Position numbers and translations under genes: made by a program. Shown here one piece after another: positions 53,587 to 62,400 of a stretch of DNA of 64,000 nt; the stretch's first letter is position 1, and every line of letters starts with the position of its first letter. Source of the stretch: Nocardiopsis sp. NRRL B-16309 (GTDB taxonomy: Bacteria > Actinomycetota > Actinomycetes > Streptosporangiales > Streptosporangiaceae). Under the pieces are notes generated by a model, which did no database searches, had not been told where the DNA came from, and saw only the letters and a program-made list of their open reading frames with translations. Location: assembly GCF_001279585.1 (NCBI RefSeq), contig NZ_LGEC01000002.1:75584-139583 (forward strand), written 5' to 3'.

Positions 53587-54561
53587 TCAGGAGAAGTGCG
53601 CGCGCACTCCGGCGCGCCAGACCTCGTAGGCGGGGACGCCGCCGTGGTCCCCGGGCTCCACCTCGTGCTCGTCGGCCAGGGCGGCGGCGCGTGCGCAGTC
53701 CATACCGGTGAGCGCGCGCATCGCGACCTCGGTGTGACCGGGGACCGTGCCCGCGAGGACGCGGGCCTTGGCGGCGAAGACGGCGCCCTGAGCGGCGTGC
53801 GGTGCGAGACCGCCTGCCGCGCCGAGCAGCCGGCCCAGACCCTCCGGGTCCGCGCCGCCCGCGAAGGCGGCGGCCAGTCCCACGCCGCTCCACAGGTCCG
53901 GGCGGCGCTCCTCGGCGAAGTCGAGCACCGCGTCGCCGACGGCCTCCGGCCGGGCACCGTGGATGAACCACAGTGCCCGCCCGACACCCTGGTCGAAGGC
54001 CCGGTGGAAGTAGTGGGGCGCCCCGAGCCAGGGGTAGGGGCGCGGTGTCTGGGCCCGGTGGACCCAGCGCGCGGTGTCGAAGTAGGCGCGGTCGAACCCG
54101 TAGCCGTCCACCGCGAGCCAACTCATCGTGGGGTGGTGGGGGTTGTCGGTGAGGTCGGGCAGGACGCCCTTCCACAGCCGCCTGGGCAGGCGTGCCATGG
54201 CGAAGCCGATGCCGATGTAGGCCAGCAGTGTGTGGGGTCTGGCCGGTCCGTCCATCAGGGCGCGCGTCCATCCGGATCCGCCCGTGGGGAGGGCGTCACG
54301 CACGGTGAAGGCCATGGCGGTGCCTTCGTAGGCGAAGCCGCGCAGGGCGGCGTCGACGGTTTCGACCCGCTGCCGGGCCTCGTGGAGGTCGTGTGCCTCC
54401 ATCCCCCACTCGAAGCCGCACACCACGGACTGGGGGATCGCCTCGAGTCCGCGTGCGGCCGGGGAGTCGTGACCGGGGAAGCCCCTGCGGGAGAAGCCCA
54501 CCTCGGCCAGCGGGGGTGCCAGGAGCGCGCAGCCGACGGCGCGCGCGACCCTGCCGAGCAC
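53587..54561 (-). CDS. Second DUF1702 (UnbL-like) protein
   Basis: 324 residues sharing the DUF1702 landmarks with its neighbour: ALRGFAYEGTAMAFTVRDAL, LLAYIGIGFAMARLPR, DGYGFDRAYFD, DQGVGRALWFIHG and the end YEVWRAGVRAHFS. The N-terminus differs (RVARAVGCALLAPPLAEVGF). GTG start at 54561, 3 bp after the AraC-type gene stop, so coupled to it. Two DUF1702 proteins in one enediyne cluster probably make a pair with divided roles (inference). Confidence 0.92.
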   Translation of the reverse strand: MLGRVARAVGCALLAPPLAEVGFSRRGFPGHDSPAARGLEAIPQSVVCGFEWGMEAHDLHEARQRVETVDAALRGFAYEGTAMAFTVRDALPTGGSGWTRALMDGPARPHTLLAYIGIGFAMARLPRRLWKGVLPDLTDNPHHPTMSWLAVDGYGFDRAYFDTARWVHRAQTPRPYPWLGAPHYFHRAFDQGVGRALWFIHGARPEAVGDAVLDFAEERRPDLWSGVGLAAAFAGGADPEGLGRLLGAAGGLAPHAAQGAVFAAKARVLAGTVPGHTEVAMRALTGMDCARAAALADEHEVEPGDHGGVPAYEVWRAGVRAHFS

Positions 54562-54564
54562 GGC

Positions 54565-55389
54565 TCAGGCCACCGTCTGGCGGAGCCCGGCGAGTCCCGG
54601 TCCCGGCTCCCTGGTCTGGACCGACGCGGTCTCGGCCAGGGTCACTGCCAGGGGCGGGGCCGTCTCGTTGGCCGGGCCCATGGACAGGCCGACGAAGGTG
54701 TTGAGGCCCGGCGCGGTCCGCACGTGCCGGCGTGTGGAGGCTGTGAGAACGGGAGCGGACTCCCCCTCGGACCCCCGGGGTCTGGCCACGGCGATGACGT
54801 GGTGAGAGCCGTATGGCACGCCCGAGACCGTGTACTCGGTCCGTCCGTGCGCGGAGAGCGCCTCGAAGGCGACCGGAGACCCCTGGGGGGCCGCCTCGCG
54901 GAACACGCCGACCATGACGTCCGAGTGGCCGACCGACTCGGGTACGTCCAGGACCCCGGTGATCGTGGTGCCGCTCACGGGGGAATCGGGCCGACGGCGT
55001 CGGGCCTCGATCATCTCCCCCAGGGCCGGCAGCCGGGAGAAGTCGTGGGAGACCGCCACGAGCAGCCGCGACACGGCGGGGGAACGGTACTGGGTCGGCG
55101 ACACTCCGACCGCGCGGGTGAAACGGCTGGTGAACGTGCCGACACTGTTGTAGCCGACGCTGCAGACGATGTCGGAGACCGTGAGGTCCGTGGTGAGGAG
55201 CATGCGCTTGGCCGCGAAGAGGCGCACGGCGGTCAGATAGCGCCCCGGCGTCATGCCGACCGCGCGGGAGAAGATCCTGGAGAAGTGGTACGGGCTGACG
55301 AAGACCTCGGCCGCGAGCTGGCTCAGAGTGATGGGCTCGTCATAGCGGCTTCGGATGAATGCGACGGCTTGGCGGACAGATTTCTCCAC
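54565..55389 (-). CDS. AraC-family transcriptional regulator
   Basis: 274 residues. Unusually the DNA-binding domain is N-terminal: EPITLSQLAAEVFVSPYHFS and SDIVCSVGYNSVGTFTSRF, with the GVSPTQYR end. The C-terminal ~160 residues form a GyrI-like small-molecule or sensor region (TTITGVLDVPES). GTG at 55389 preceded by AGGAGAT. It heads the DUF1702-DUF1702-P450 transcript and is a good candidate for cluster-situated control, perhaps sensing product. Confidence 0.92.
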   Translation of the reverse strand: MEKSVRQAVAFIRSRYDEPITLSQLAAEVFVSPYHFSRIFSRAVGMTPGRYLTAVRLFAAKRMLLTTDLTVSDIVCSVGYNSVGTFTSRFTRAVGVSPTQYRSPAVSRLLVAVSHDFSRLPALGEMIEARRRRPDSPVSGTTITGVLDVPESVGHSDVMVGVFREAAPQGSPVAFEALSAHGRTEYTVSGVPYGSHHVIAVARPRGSEGESAPVLTASTRRHVRTAPGLNTFVGLSMGPANETAPPLAVTLAETASVQTREPGPGLAGLRQTVA

Positions 55390-56082
55390 GGCGATCTCCT
55401 GACACGATTCCGAATGTCGGACACGGCGAACACAGAGCTGAGGCGCACGGGAAGGCCCTGCGTTATCAAGAAAGTAAAAACCACAACTGATGAATACCTC
55501 CCACCTTCAAAAATGGATCAAAAAGGTAAGTTCACTCAACTGCGAGCCAAACGCGGGGAGAACGGGAGGGGTTGTGGACCCGGGGCCCACACCCTCCACC
55601 CGGCGTAGCCGAAAACCTTGCCCACCGCCACCACCCTTCGCCACTCGGCACAGGCACCGGTCCATGTTCACATCCGCCGCGCGGGCCATCATCTTCCAGA
55701 TTGCGACACTGAGCGCTAAACCCGGCCTAGAAATAGTTCCGAAATAAACAACCCACTCGGCACTTTTTGCAACGAACTGCTCACCGAAAGTAACCCCCTG
55801 GAACGGGAACACCGAGGCCATCACCCCAGCATGCGCACACACCCGTTCAACCCCGCTGACCACAAGTGGACACACAGGATTACGCCGCCGCAGGCACGGG
55901 AAAAAGCTGTCGCCCGACAGATGCCACAACCCGTCGGCGACACGATCTCAATCACCTTCCGTAAAGGCCGCAGGCAGTGGAGCTATGAGACGTAAGAATG
56001 ACAAGACAATTACCCGGGAAGACGGCATTCTTACACCCCGGACCACCCGGAAAAGGCTGAACACAAGTAGAGTGGACGCGAG
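55390..56082. other. 693-bp divergent, AT-richer regulatory region
   Basis: Between the divergent AraC and TetR regulator genes. It is clearly less GC-rich than the cluster genes (for example around 55465-55530 and 55725-55770). No credible gene is recognised. It contains the inverted repeat at 55992-56034 and probably the promoters of both regulators. Confidence 0.6.
55992..56034. promoter_or_regulatory. Inverted repeat gtaagaatg-N25-cattcttac upstream of tetR-type gene
   Basis: Perfect 9-bp arms at 55992-56000 and 56026-56034, 49-70 bp before the TetR-family start codon. TetR repressors commonly bind such sites next to their own gene; the 25-bp spacer could also mean two half-sites bound cooperatively. 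Confidence 0.45.
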
Positions 56083-56778
56083 GTGACGTCGGATATTGGT
56101 GGCATGAGCCCACGCAAGTCCGACCCCCGACTCCGCTCGCTCCTGATCGATACGGCCGCCCGACTGCTCACCACCGAGGGGCCCAGGGCCCTGTCCACCC
56201 GCAGGATCGCCCAGGAAGCGGGCAGTTCCACGATGGCCGTCTATACGCACTTCGACGGCATGGGCGGACTGGTCCACGCGATGGTCCGCGAGGGTTTCAC
56301 CCGATTGGAGGAACACCTGACCAGCGTCCGCCCCACCGCCGACCCCGTCTGCGACCTGGCTCTGCTCGGCAGGGCCTTCCGGCACAACGCGGCGCACAAC
56401 GCGCATCTGTACACGGTGATGTTCGGCGGCTGCTCCCTGGCGGGTTTCAGCCTGTCCGAGGACGACCGTCAGCATGGCCGCTACACACTGCGCAACGTGA
56501 CGGACTGCGTACGCCGGTGTGTCGGCTCCCGTCGCTTCCGCGCCGCCGAGCCGGAACTGGTGGCCCACCGGCTGTGGTGCGCGGTGCACGGGCTGACCAC
56601 ACTGGAACTCGGTTCCTACCTCATTCCGCCCTACGACGCCGACCGGTGCTTCGAGGACCAGCTCGTGTCCCTCATGGTGGGGTGCGGAGACACCCCGGAG
56701 GCGGCCCGGGCCTCGGTCGGCGCCTCCGCTCAGCGCCTCCGCTCCCTGTGGGAGGAGGCCCGAGCCCACCCCTGCTGA
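56083..56778 (+). CDS. TetR-family transcriptional regulator
   Basis: 231 residues from GTG 56083, or 224 from ATG 56104 (MSPRKSDPR); neither has a strong ribosome binding site. HTH region: LLIDTAARLLTTEGPRALST, RRIAQEAGSSTMAVYTHFD. C-terminal ligand domain includes HRLWCAVHGLTTLELGSYL, a WHG-type signature. It may repress itself or neighbouring operons and respond to the product or an intermediate (inference). It converges with the carboxylase gene. Confidence 0.92.
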   Translation: MTSDIGGMSPRKSDPRLRSLLIDTAARLLTTEGPRALSTRRIAQEAGSSTMAVYTHFDGMGGLVHAMVREGFTRLEEHLTSVRPTADPVCDLALLGRAFRHNAAHNAHLYTVMFGGCSLAGFSLSEDDRQHGRYTLRNVTDCVRRCVGSRRFRAAEPELVAHRLWCAVHGLTTLELGSYLIPPYDADRCFEDQLVSLMVGCGDTPEAARASVGASAQRLRSLWEEARAHPC

Positions 56779-56883
56779 CCGCCCGGAGCACCGGCGGCCG
56801 GTCGATCGCGCGCGGAGGCCCCACAGGACGTTCTCCTCGCCCACCCGGCCCCGGCGCGACCACCGGCATCCGCGGAGTCCGCC

Positions 56884-58506
56884 TCAGAGCGGCACGTTGC
56901 CGTGCTTGCGGCGCGGCTGCTCCCTTCTCTTGTCCCGCAGCAGGGCGAGTCCCGCCGCCACCGCGGCGCGCGTGTCGGCGGGGTCGATCACGTCGTCGAC
57001 GAACCCCTCCTCCGGGGCCCTGTAGGGGTGCATCAGTCGCCTGCGGTAGTCCTCCACCAGTTCCGCGCGGCGGGCCCGCGGGTCGTCCGCGGCACGCAGC
57101 TCCCTGCGGTGGACCACGTTGACCGCCCCCTCCGCCCCCATGACGGCGATCTCGTTGCTGGGCCAGGCCAGGGACAGGTCCGTGCCGATGGAGCGCGAGT
57201 CCATCACGATGTAGGCACCGCCGTAGGCCTTGCGCAGGATCACCTGCACGCGGGGCACCGTCGCCTCGCAGTAGGCGTAGAGGAGCTTGGCGCCGTGCCG
57301 GATCACCCCGGCGTGCTCCTGTGCCGCGCCCGGCAGGAACCCGGGGACGTCCACCAGCGTCACGAGCGGGATGTTGAAGGCGTCGCAGAAACGGACGAAA
57401 CGGGCCGCCTTCTGGGCGGCGTCACTGTCGAGCACGCCGGCCAGGACCATGGGCTGGTTGCCGACCACCCCCACCACGGCGCCGTCCACCCGGGCCAGGG
57501 CGCACAGCACGTTGGTCGCCCACCCCTCGTGGACCTCGAAGAAGTCCCCGTCGTCGACCACCTCGGCGACCACCTCCCGCATGTCGTAGGGCTTGTTGGG
57601 CTCGGCCGGGACGATCTCGGCCAGCCGCGGCCGCCGATCGTCACGCGCCGCCCCCGGCCCGGGCACGTCCGGAGGCGCGGACAGGTTGTTGTCGGGCAGG
57701 AGCGACACGAGGTGGCGCACGTCCTCCAGGCACTCCTCCTCGTCGTCGTGGACCACGGCGGCCACACCGGTACGCGCGCCGTGCACGTCCGCGCCGCCCA
57801 GCTCCTCGTGCCCGATGCGCTCACCGCTCACCGCGGCGATGACGTCGGGGCCGGTCAGGTACATCCGGGCCGTGCCGCGGACCATGAACGTGAAGTCCGC
57901 GAGCGCCGGGGAGTAGGCGGCGCCGCCCGCGCAGGGCCCCAGGATCACGCTGATCTGGGGGACGACCCCGGAGGCGGCCACGTGCCTGCGGAAGATGCCG
58001 CCGTACCCGTCCAGGGCGGCGACGCCCTCCTGGATGCGGGCGCCGCCGCTGTCGTTGAGCCCGATGATCGGCGCTCCGCTGTCCAGGGCCAGGTCCATGA
58101 CGCGGTGGATCTTCCTGGCGTGCTCGGCACCCAGCGAACCGCCCAGGATCGTGAAGTCCTGCGCGTAGACGAACACCCGCCGGCCGCCGACCGTGCCCGA
58201 ACCCGTGACCACCCCGTCGGTGTGCGGGCGGCGCCCCTCCGTGGTGGGCCCCTCGTCCCTGCGGCGCCGGAACACACCCAGCTCCACGAACGAGCCCTCG
58301 TCCAGGAGCAGGTCCAGGCGTTCACGCGCCGTGCGCTTGCCCAGTCCGTGCTGGCGTTCGATGCCGGTCGGGTCACCGGCCTCGGTGAGGCCGCGCAGCG
58401 TGTCGCGCTCGCGCCGCAGCTCCGCCATCGTGCGGCCGCCGGGGGCCGGCGGCCGCGCCTCCCTGGGCACGGCCACCGGCCTCAGATCCGCCTCCGAGGT
58501 GCTCAT
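56884..58506 (-). CDS. Acyl-CoA carboxylase beta subunit (carboxyltransferase)
   Basis: 540 residues. Carboxyltransferase domains with GLNDSGGARIQEGVAALDGY and LGPCAGGAAYSPALADF in the N-half, and LVTLVDVPGFLPGAAQEHAG and ILRKAYGGAYIVMDSRSIG in the C-half. It transfers carboxyl from biotin to acetyl- or propionyl-CoA, with an alpha subunit encoded elsewhere. The ATG at 58506 overlaps the flavin-reductase stop (ATGA), tying it to the PKSE operon. The likely purpose is malonyl-CoA supply for the iterative synthase. Confidence 0.95.
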   Translation of the reverse strand: MSTSEADLRPVAVPREARPPAPGGRTMAELRRERDTLRGLTEAGDPTGIERQHGLGKRTARERLDLLLDEGSFVELGVFRRRRDEGPTTEGRRPHTDGVVTGSGTVGGRRVFVYAQDFTILGGSLGAEHARKIHRVMDLALDSGAPIIGLNDSGGARIQEGVAALDGYGGIFRRHVAASGVVPQISVILGPCAGGAAYSPALADFTFMVRGTARMYLTGPDVIAAVSGERIGHEELGGADVHGARTGVAAVVHDDEEECLEDVRHLVSLLPDNNLSAPPDVPGPGAARDDRRPRLAEIVPAEPNKPYDMREVVAEVVDDGDFFEVHEGWATNVLCALARVDGAVVGVVGNQPMVLAGVLDSDAAQKAARFVRFCDAFNIPLVTLVDVPGFLPGAAQEHAGVIRHGAKLLYAYCEATVPRVQVILRKAYGGAYIVMDSRSIGTDLSLAWPSNEIAVMGAEGAVNVVHRRELRAADDPRARRAELVEDYRRRLMHPYRAPEEGFVDDVIDPADTRAAVAAGLALLRDKRREQPRRKHGNVPL

Positions 58507-59009
58507 CCCGCCTTCACCCTGCCGTTCGCGGCGCCGTGGGAGAGCCCGCGGAAGGCGCCGCCGTGGAACACCAGCGCCGACCGATCGGCCCCGGCGTCCG
58601 CGTGTACGACCCGGCCGACGAACACGGAGTGGTCACCGGCCTCGATCTCCTCGGTCACCTCGCACTCCAGCCAGGCGAGGGCGTCCGCGATCAGGGGCGC
58701 CCCCGTGCTCGGTCCGGGCAGCCAGGGCACCGAGGCGAACTGCTCCTTTCCCTCGGGCCTCTCCCGGCTGGCGAAGTAGCGGGCGGTGTCCTCCTGTTCG
58801 GCGCACAGCACCGAGACCGCGAAGTGCCCCTGCGTGACCACCGCCTTGTGCAGGCGGGCCGTACCGGAGACACAGCACAGCACCAGGGGAGGGTCCAGGG
58901 AGACCGAGCAGAAGGCGTTGGCCGTCATGCCGTGGGGGGTGTCCCCACCAACGGTGAGCACCGTCACCCCGGTCGCGAACGTGGACATCACCTTGCGCAG
59001 GGCAACCAT
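58503..59009 (-). CDS. Flavin reductase (HpaC/E6-like)
   Basis: 168 residues with the flavin-reductase-like FMN-binding split barrel: LRKVMSTFATGVTVLTVGG, GMTANAFCSVSLDPPLVLCC, FAVSVLCAEQED and DHSVFVGRVVHAD. It supplies reduced flavin to two-component monooxygenases (SgcE6 plays this part in the C-1027 cluster). The best partner in the window is the acyl-CoA-dehydrogenase-fold hydroxylase at 45610. The ATG at 59009 is one base after the thioesterase stop; the stop overlaps the carboxylase start. Confidence 0.94.
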   Translation of the reverse strand: MVALRKVMSTFATGVTVLTVGGDTPHGMTANAFCSVSLDPPLVLCCVSGTARLHKAVVTQGHFAVSVLCAEQEDTARYFASRERPEGKEQFASVPWLPGPSTGAPLIADALAWLECEVTEEIEAGDHSVFVGRVVHADAGADRSALVFHGGAFRGLSHGAANGRVKAG

Positions 59010-59010
59010 G

Positions 59011-59478
59011 TCAGGCCACCGCCCCTCGGGGGGCGGCACCGGCCGGCCCCGACTCCGACACGTACGGCGCCAGCGCCGCACGCAGTTCCTCGGGCACGCG
59101 GGTGGGGACCGTCGCCGTGTTGGGGCCGCGCATGCAGGCCACCCGCTGACTGCCCCGGGCCACCAGGAGCTCCCCCTCCCCGTCCAAGCGGACGTAGTCG
59201 AAGGAGAACTGCACCTGGGTCTGGGTCAGTTCCTCCAACCGCATCCGGATGGAGAGCTCGTCGAAGGCGGTGATCTCGGCGAAGAACGAGCAGTCGACCT
59301 TGAGGGTGAACAGCTTCAGGTCGCCGCGCAGGTCCTCCAGGACCTCCGGTGCCTGCTCCTTGAGGAACATCTCTCGGCAGCGGCCCTGCCAGCGCAGGTA
59401 GTGGGCGTAGTACACGTTGCCCACCAGGTTGGTCTCCTCGAAGCCGACCGTGTGGCGGATCTCGTAGTAGTCGGACAT
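59011..59478 (-). CDS. Enediyne hot-dog thioesterase (TEBC/E10 type)
   Basis: 155 residues. Signature RHTVGFEETNLVGNVYYAHY followed by LRWQGRCREMFLKEQAPEVL, with the Glu and Arg in this region serving catalysis in the E10 family. It hydrolyses the linear polyene from PKSE, the first released intermediate. The ATG shares its first base with the last base of the PKSE stop (TGATG), strict coupling to the synthase. Length matches. Confidence 0.97.
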   Translation of the reverse strand: MSDYYEIRHTVGFEETNLVGNVYYAHYLRWQGRCREMFLKEQAPEVLEDLRGDLKLFTLKVDCSFFAEITAFDELSIRMRLEELTQTQVQFSFDYVRLDGEGELLVARGSQRVACMRGPNTATVPTRVPEELRAALAPYVSESGPAGAAPRGAVA

Positions 59479-62400
59479 CAGCTCTCCTCTCGGGACAGGA
59501 CGGCGAACACCGTCGGGTCAGGACTTCCGTTCAGGTCCGTGACCCAGGTGGCGATCCGGTCAGTGCCCGAGGACAGGACCACCCAGCCGTGGTCACCGAC
59601 CCCCTCGAACGTCAGCGCGCGGCCGGTGCCGCCCGCCTTGCGCAGGCACTCCAGGGCTCCCCACAGGCGTGTCGCCGCCACGTGCGCGGACTCGTCCGCC
59701 TCGCGTGCGACCAGCCGCCACAGGGACGACAGCCCTTCGCCCAACAGCCCCGACCACTGTTCGTCGGAGCGCTCGGCGACGGCTTCCACGTCGCAGGCCA
59801 GGGCCGTGTCGCCGACGACGGCCAGGGTCACGCCGGCCCCGTGCGAGGCCGACACGTGCGCCCCGGGGATCTCGGGGCGGCCGTCAGGCCGGTACCGCAC
59901 CCGGGTGACCCGGTTCAGCGCCCGCCCGACCGCCAGTTCGGTCCTGCCCCGCCGCTCCTCCACGCCCTGGGCGGCGCCGGACTCGGGGTCGGGGTCGACG
60001 ACGACGGCTCGCGAGCCGCCGAGCACGTGCTCCAGCTCCCGCTCCAGGTGCGGCCCCAGCAGGGACGGCACCCATGGCCCGGCCCCGCCGCTCCTGCGCA
60101 CCGCGCGCAGGCGCAGGCCCTCCCACCGCTCGACCACGGTCCCGACGGAGTCGCGCAGGTCCACGTCGTAGACGTAGGAGTCGCCGTCCTGGAGGCGTTC
60201 GACCGCCTCCAGGAGCACGCAGTCGGCCTCCTGGTCCTCGGGCCCGGCCAGGACCAGCCGGTCCACGCCCTCGGGCAGGAGGGTTCCGTCCGGCACGCAG
60301 GCCTGCAGCACGTGCATGGCCGCGTCGCGCACACCGGGGTCGGCCAGGACCCGCTCCTGGGCCAGGAACGAGCCGAACCAGTCGCCGGGCGCGGTCGTGG
60401 ACAGCTCGGCGACGACGTGCCGGGCGCTCACCCTCCGGTAGGACAGCAGGCGGCGGAACCGCTTGCCCTGGAAGAGGACGCCCCCGTAGAGCTCGGCCGG
60501 GTCCACCGGAACCCGGGGCAGCAGCGGTGCCTCCGCGGCCGCACCGCCTTCCCGCGGTGCGGAGCCGGGCCAGCGCAGGAGCGCACGGAAGTGGTCGGCG
60601 TCGTAGCCCGTCTCCTCACTGCGGATGACGACCTCGACCGTGTCGGCGTCCCGCACCAGCGCGGCCACCCGGATGGTGGTGCTGCCGCCCGGGCGCACCG
60701 CCACCGGCCGCAGGAATCGCGCCCCCTCCATCACCGGAGGCCCCTCGTGCCCGCTCACGGCGACCGCCACCTGGGCCATCGCCTCCATGCCGATGACAGC
60801 GGGGAAGAGCATGTCGCCGTCGAGCAGGTGGTCGTCCAGGTAGGGGTCGTCCGCCGAGGACAGAACCGCCTCGGTGACGAGTTCGACCCGGGGGTAGTGC
60901 ACCAGGACGCGGTCGGTGAACCGGCCCAGGGGGATCTCGCCCTGTTCGACGGACAGCGTCGGCAGCCCGTCGGCGCGACCGCTGACGACCAGTACCGGGC
61001 CGGCCTCGCGGTCGGCGAGGACCTGGTGCAGGACGGCGATGCCCTCCTCAGTGGAGATCGGGGTGATGCCGTCGCGCATGAGGGCCTCGACCACGCCCAG
61101 GCGCTCGCCCATCCCGGCGCCCGACCACACCGACCACTCCAGGGACAGCACCCGGGTGTGGGGGTGCTCGCGGCCGTACTCGACGGTCATCTCGGTGAGC
61201 CAGTCGTTCGCGGTGGCGTAGTGCGCCTCACCGCGGAGCCCGGCCCGGCCGATGATGCTGCCGAAGGAGACCAGCAGGCGCAGGCGCTCGGGGTCGATCG
61301 CTCCGAGGACGGCGGCGAGCCCGTCCGTCTTGGGCGCCAGGGTGCGCCGCATGAGCGGCTCCGTCACGTTCGCCACGGCGGCCGGCTCGTTGCGGCCCGC
61401 GCCGTGCAGCACGGCGGTGACCGCGCCCAGCTCCCGCTGGAAGGAGTCCACCGCGGCACGGACCTCCTCGGGCCGGGTCACGTCGGCGCGGTCGTACCGG
61501 TAGCGCACCCCGGCCGCCGCCATCCGCTCCAGGTTGGCCGCGAGCTCCTCGTCGTCCTCCGGCGCCGCGCGGCCCAGGAGCGCCAGGCCGACACCGTACT
61601 CCCGGGCCAGGGACAGGGCGCACTCGGCCGTGATGCCCTTGCCCCCTCCCGTGACCAGGAGCACGTCGTCCGCACCGAGCGGGGGCTCGCCCGCGTCGGC
61701 GCCGTCGGGCGGGGACACCGCCCGCAGCACGGGCACGGTGCGCCGGCCGTCGGCTCCGTAGCGCGACTCGGTGTAGCCCCGCCCGGCGGCGACCTCCTCC
61801 ACCACCTGGCGCACCGCCTGCTCGCGGTCGCGTTCCGACTCCGGCTCGGGATCGTCCAGGGTGACCACGGTGGTGGTCAGGCCGGGCAGCTCCTGGTGCA
61901 GGGTCCGGGCCACGCCGGAGGCCCCGCGCCGGCCCTGCACGACGACGAACCGGCTCTGGGGACCCGAGGCCAGAACCGCACGGGCGGCGTCCAGGAAGGT
62001 CCCGGCCAAGTCGGCACCGCCTTCGGCGGGCAGGCACAGCAGGACGCCTCCGCCGATCCGCGAGAGCGCGTCCCGCAGCGGCGCGGCCAGGGGGTGCCCG
62101 GGCGGGGCGTAGACACTCCAGTCGGCCGGCTCCGGCTCGCCGGTGTCGCCGGCCGGGGCCTCGGCGACGTCGGCGGGCACGTGGGCGACCTCGAAGGCGC
62201 GCACCCACGGCGCCGCACCGGCCACCTGGGCGGGGGCGGTCCGGTCGTCGGCGGTTTCGGCCAGGGCCTCGATGGTCTGCGCCATCTCGCCCAGGCTGGA
62301 GGTGGCGTAGCCGGAGGCCGCGCTCATCGGCGGCAGGCCCAGCCGTTGTGCGGCTTCGTTGACGATCTGACCGACGGTGATCGAGCTGAGGTGCAGGTCG

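Noticed and set aside
52522..55608. Plus-strand open frame of about 1,030 codons opposite the two DUF1702 genes and AraC gene
   Set aside because: It is the antisense shadow of three well-supported genes; composition is Gly/Val/Arg-rich and no motif is seen.
55507..55929. Possible 140-aa minus-strand gene in the AraC/TetR gap
   Set aside because: No ribosome binding site, mixed composition, no family, and it covers the AT-rich control region.
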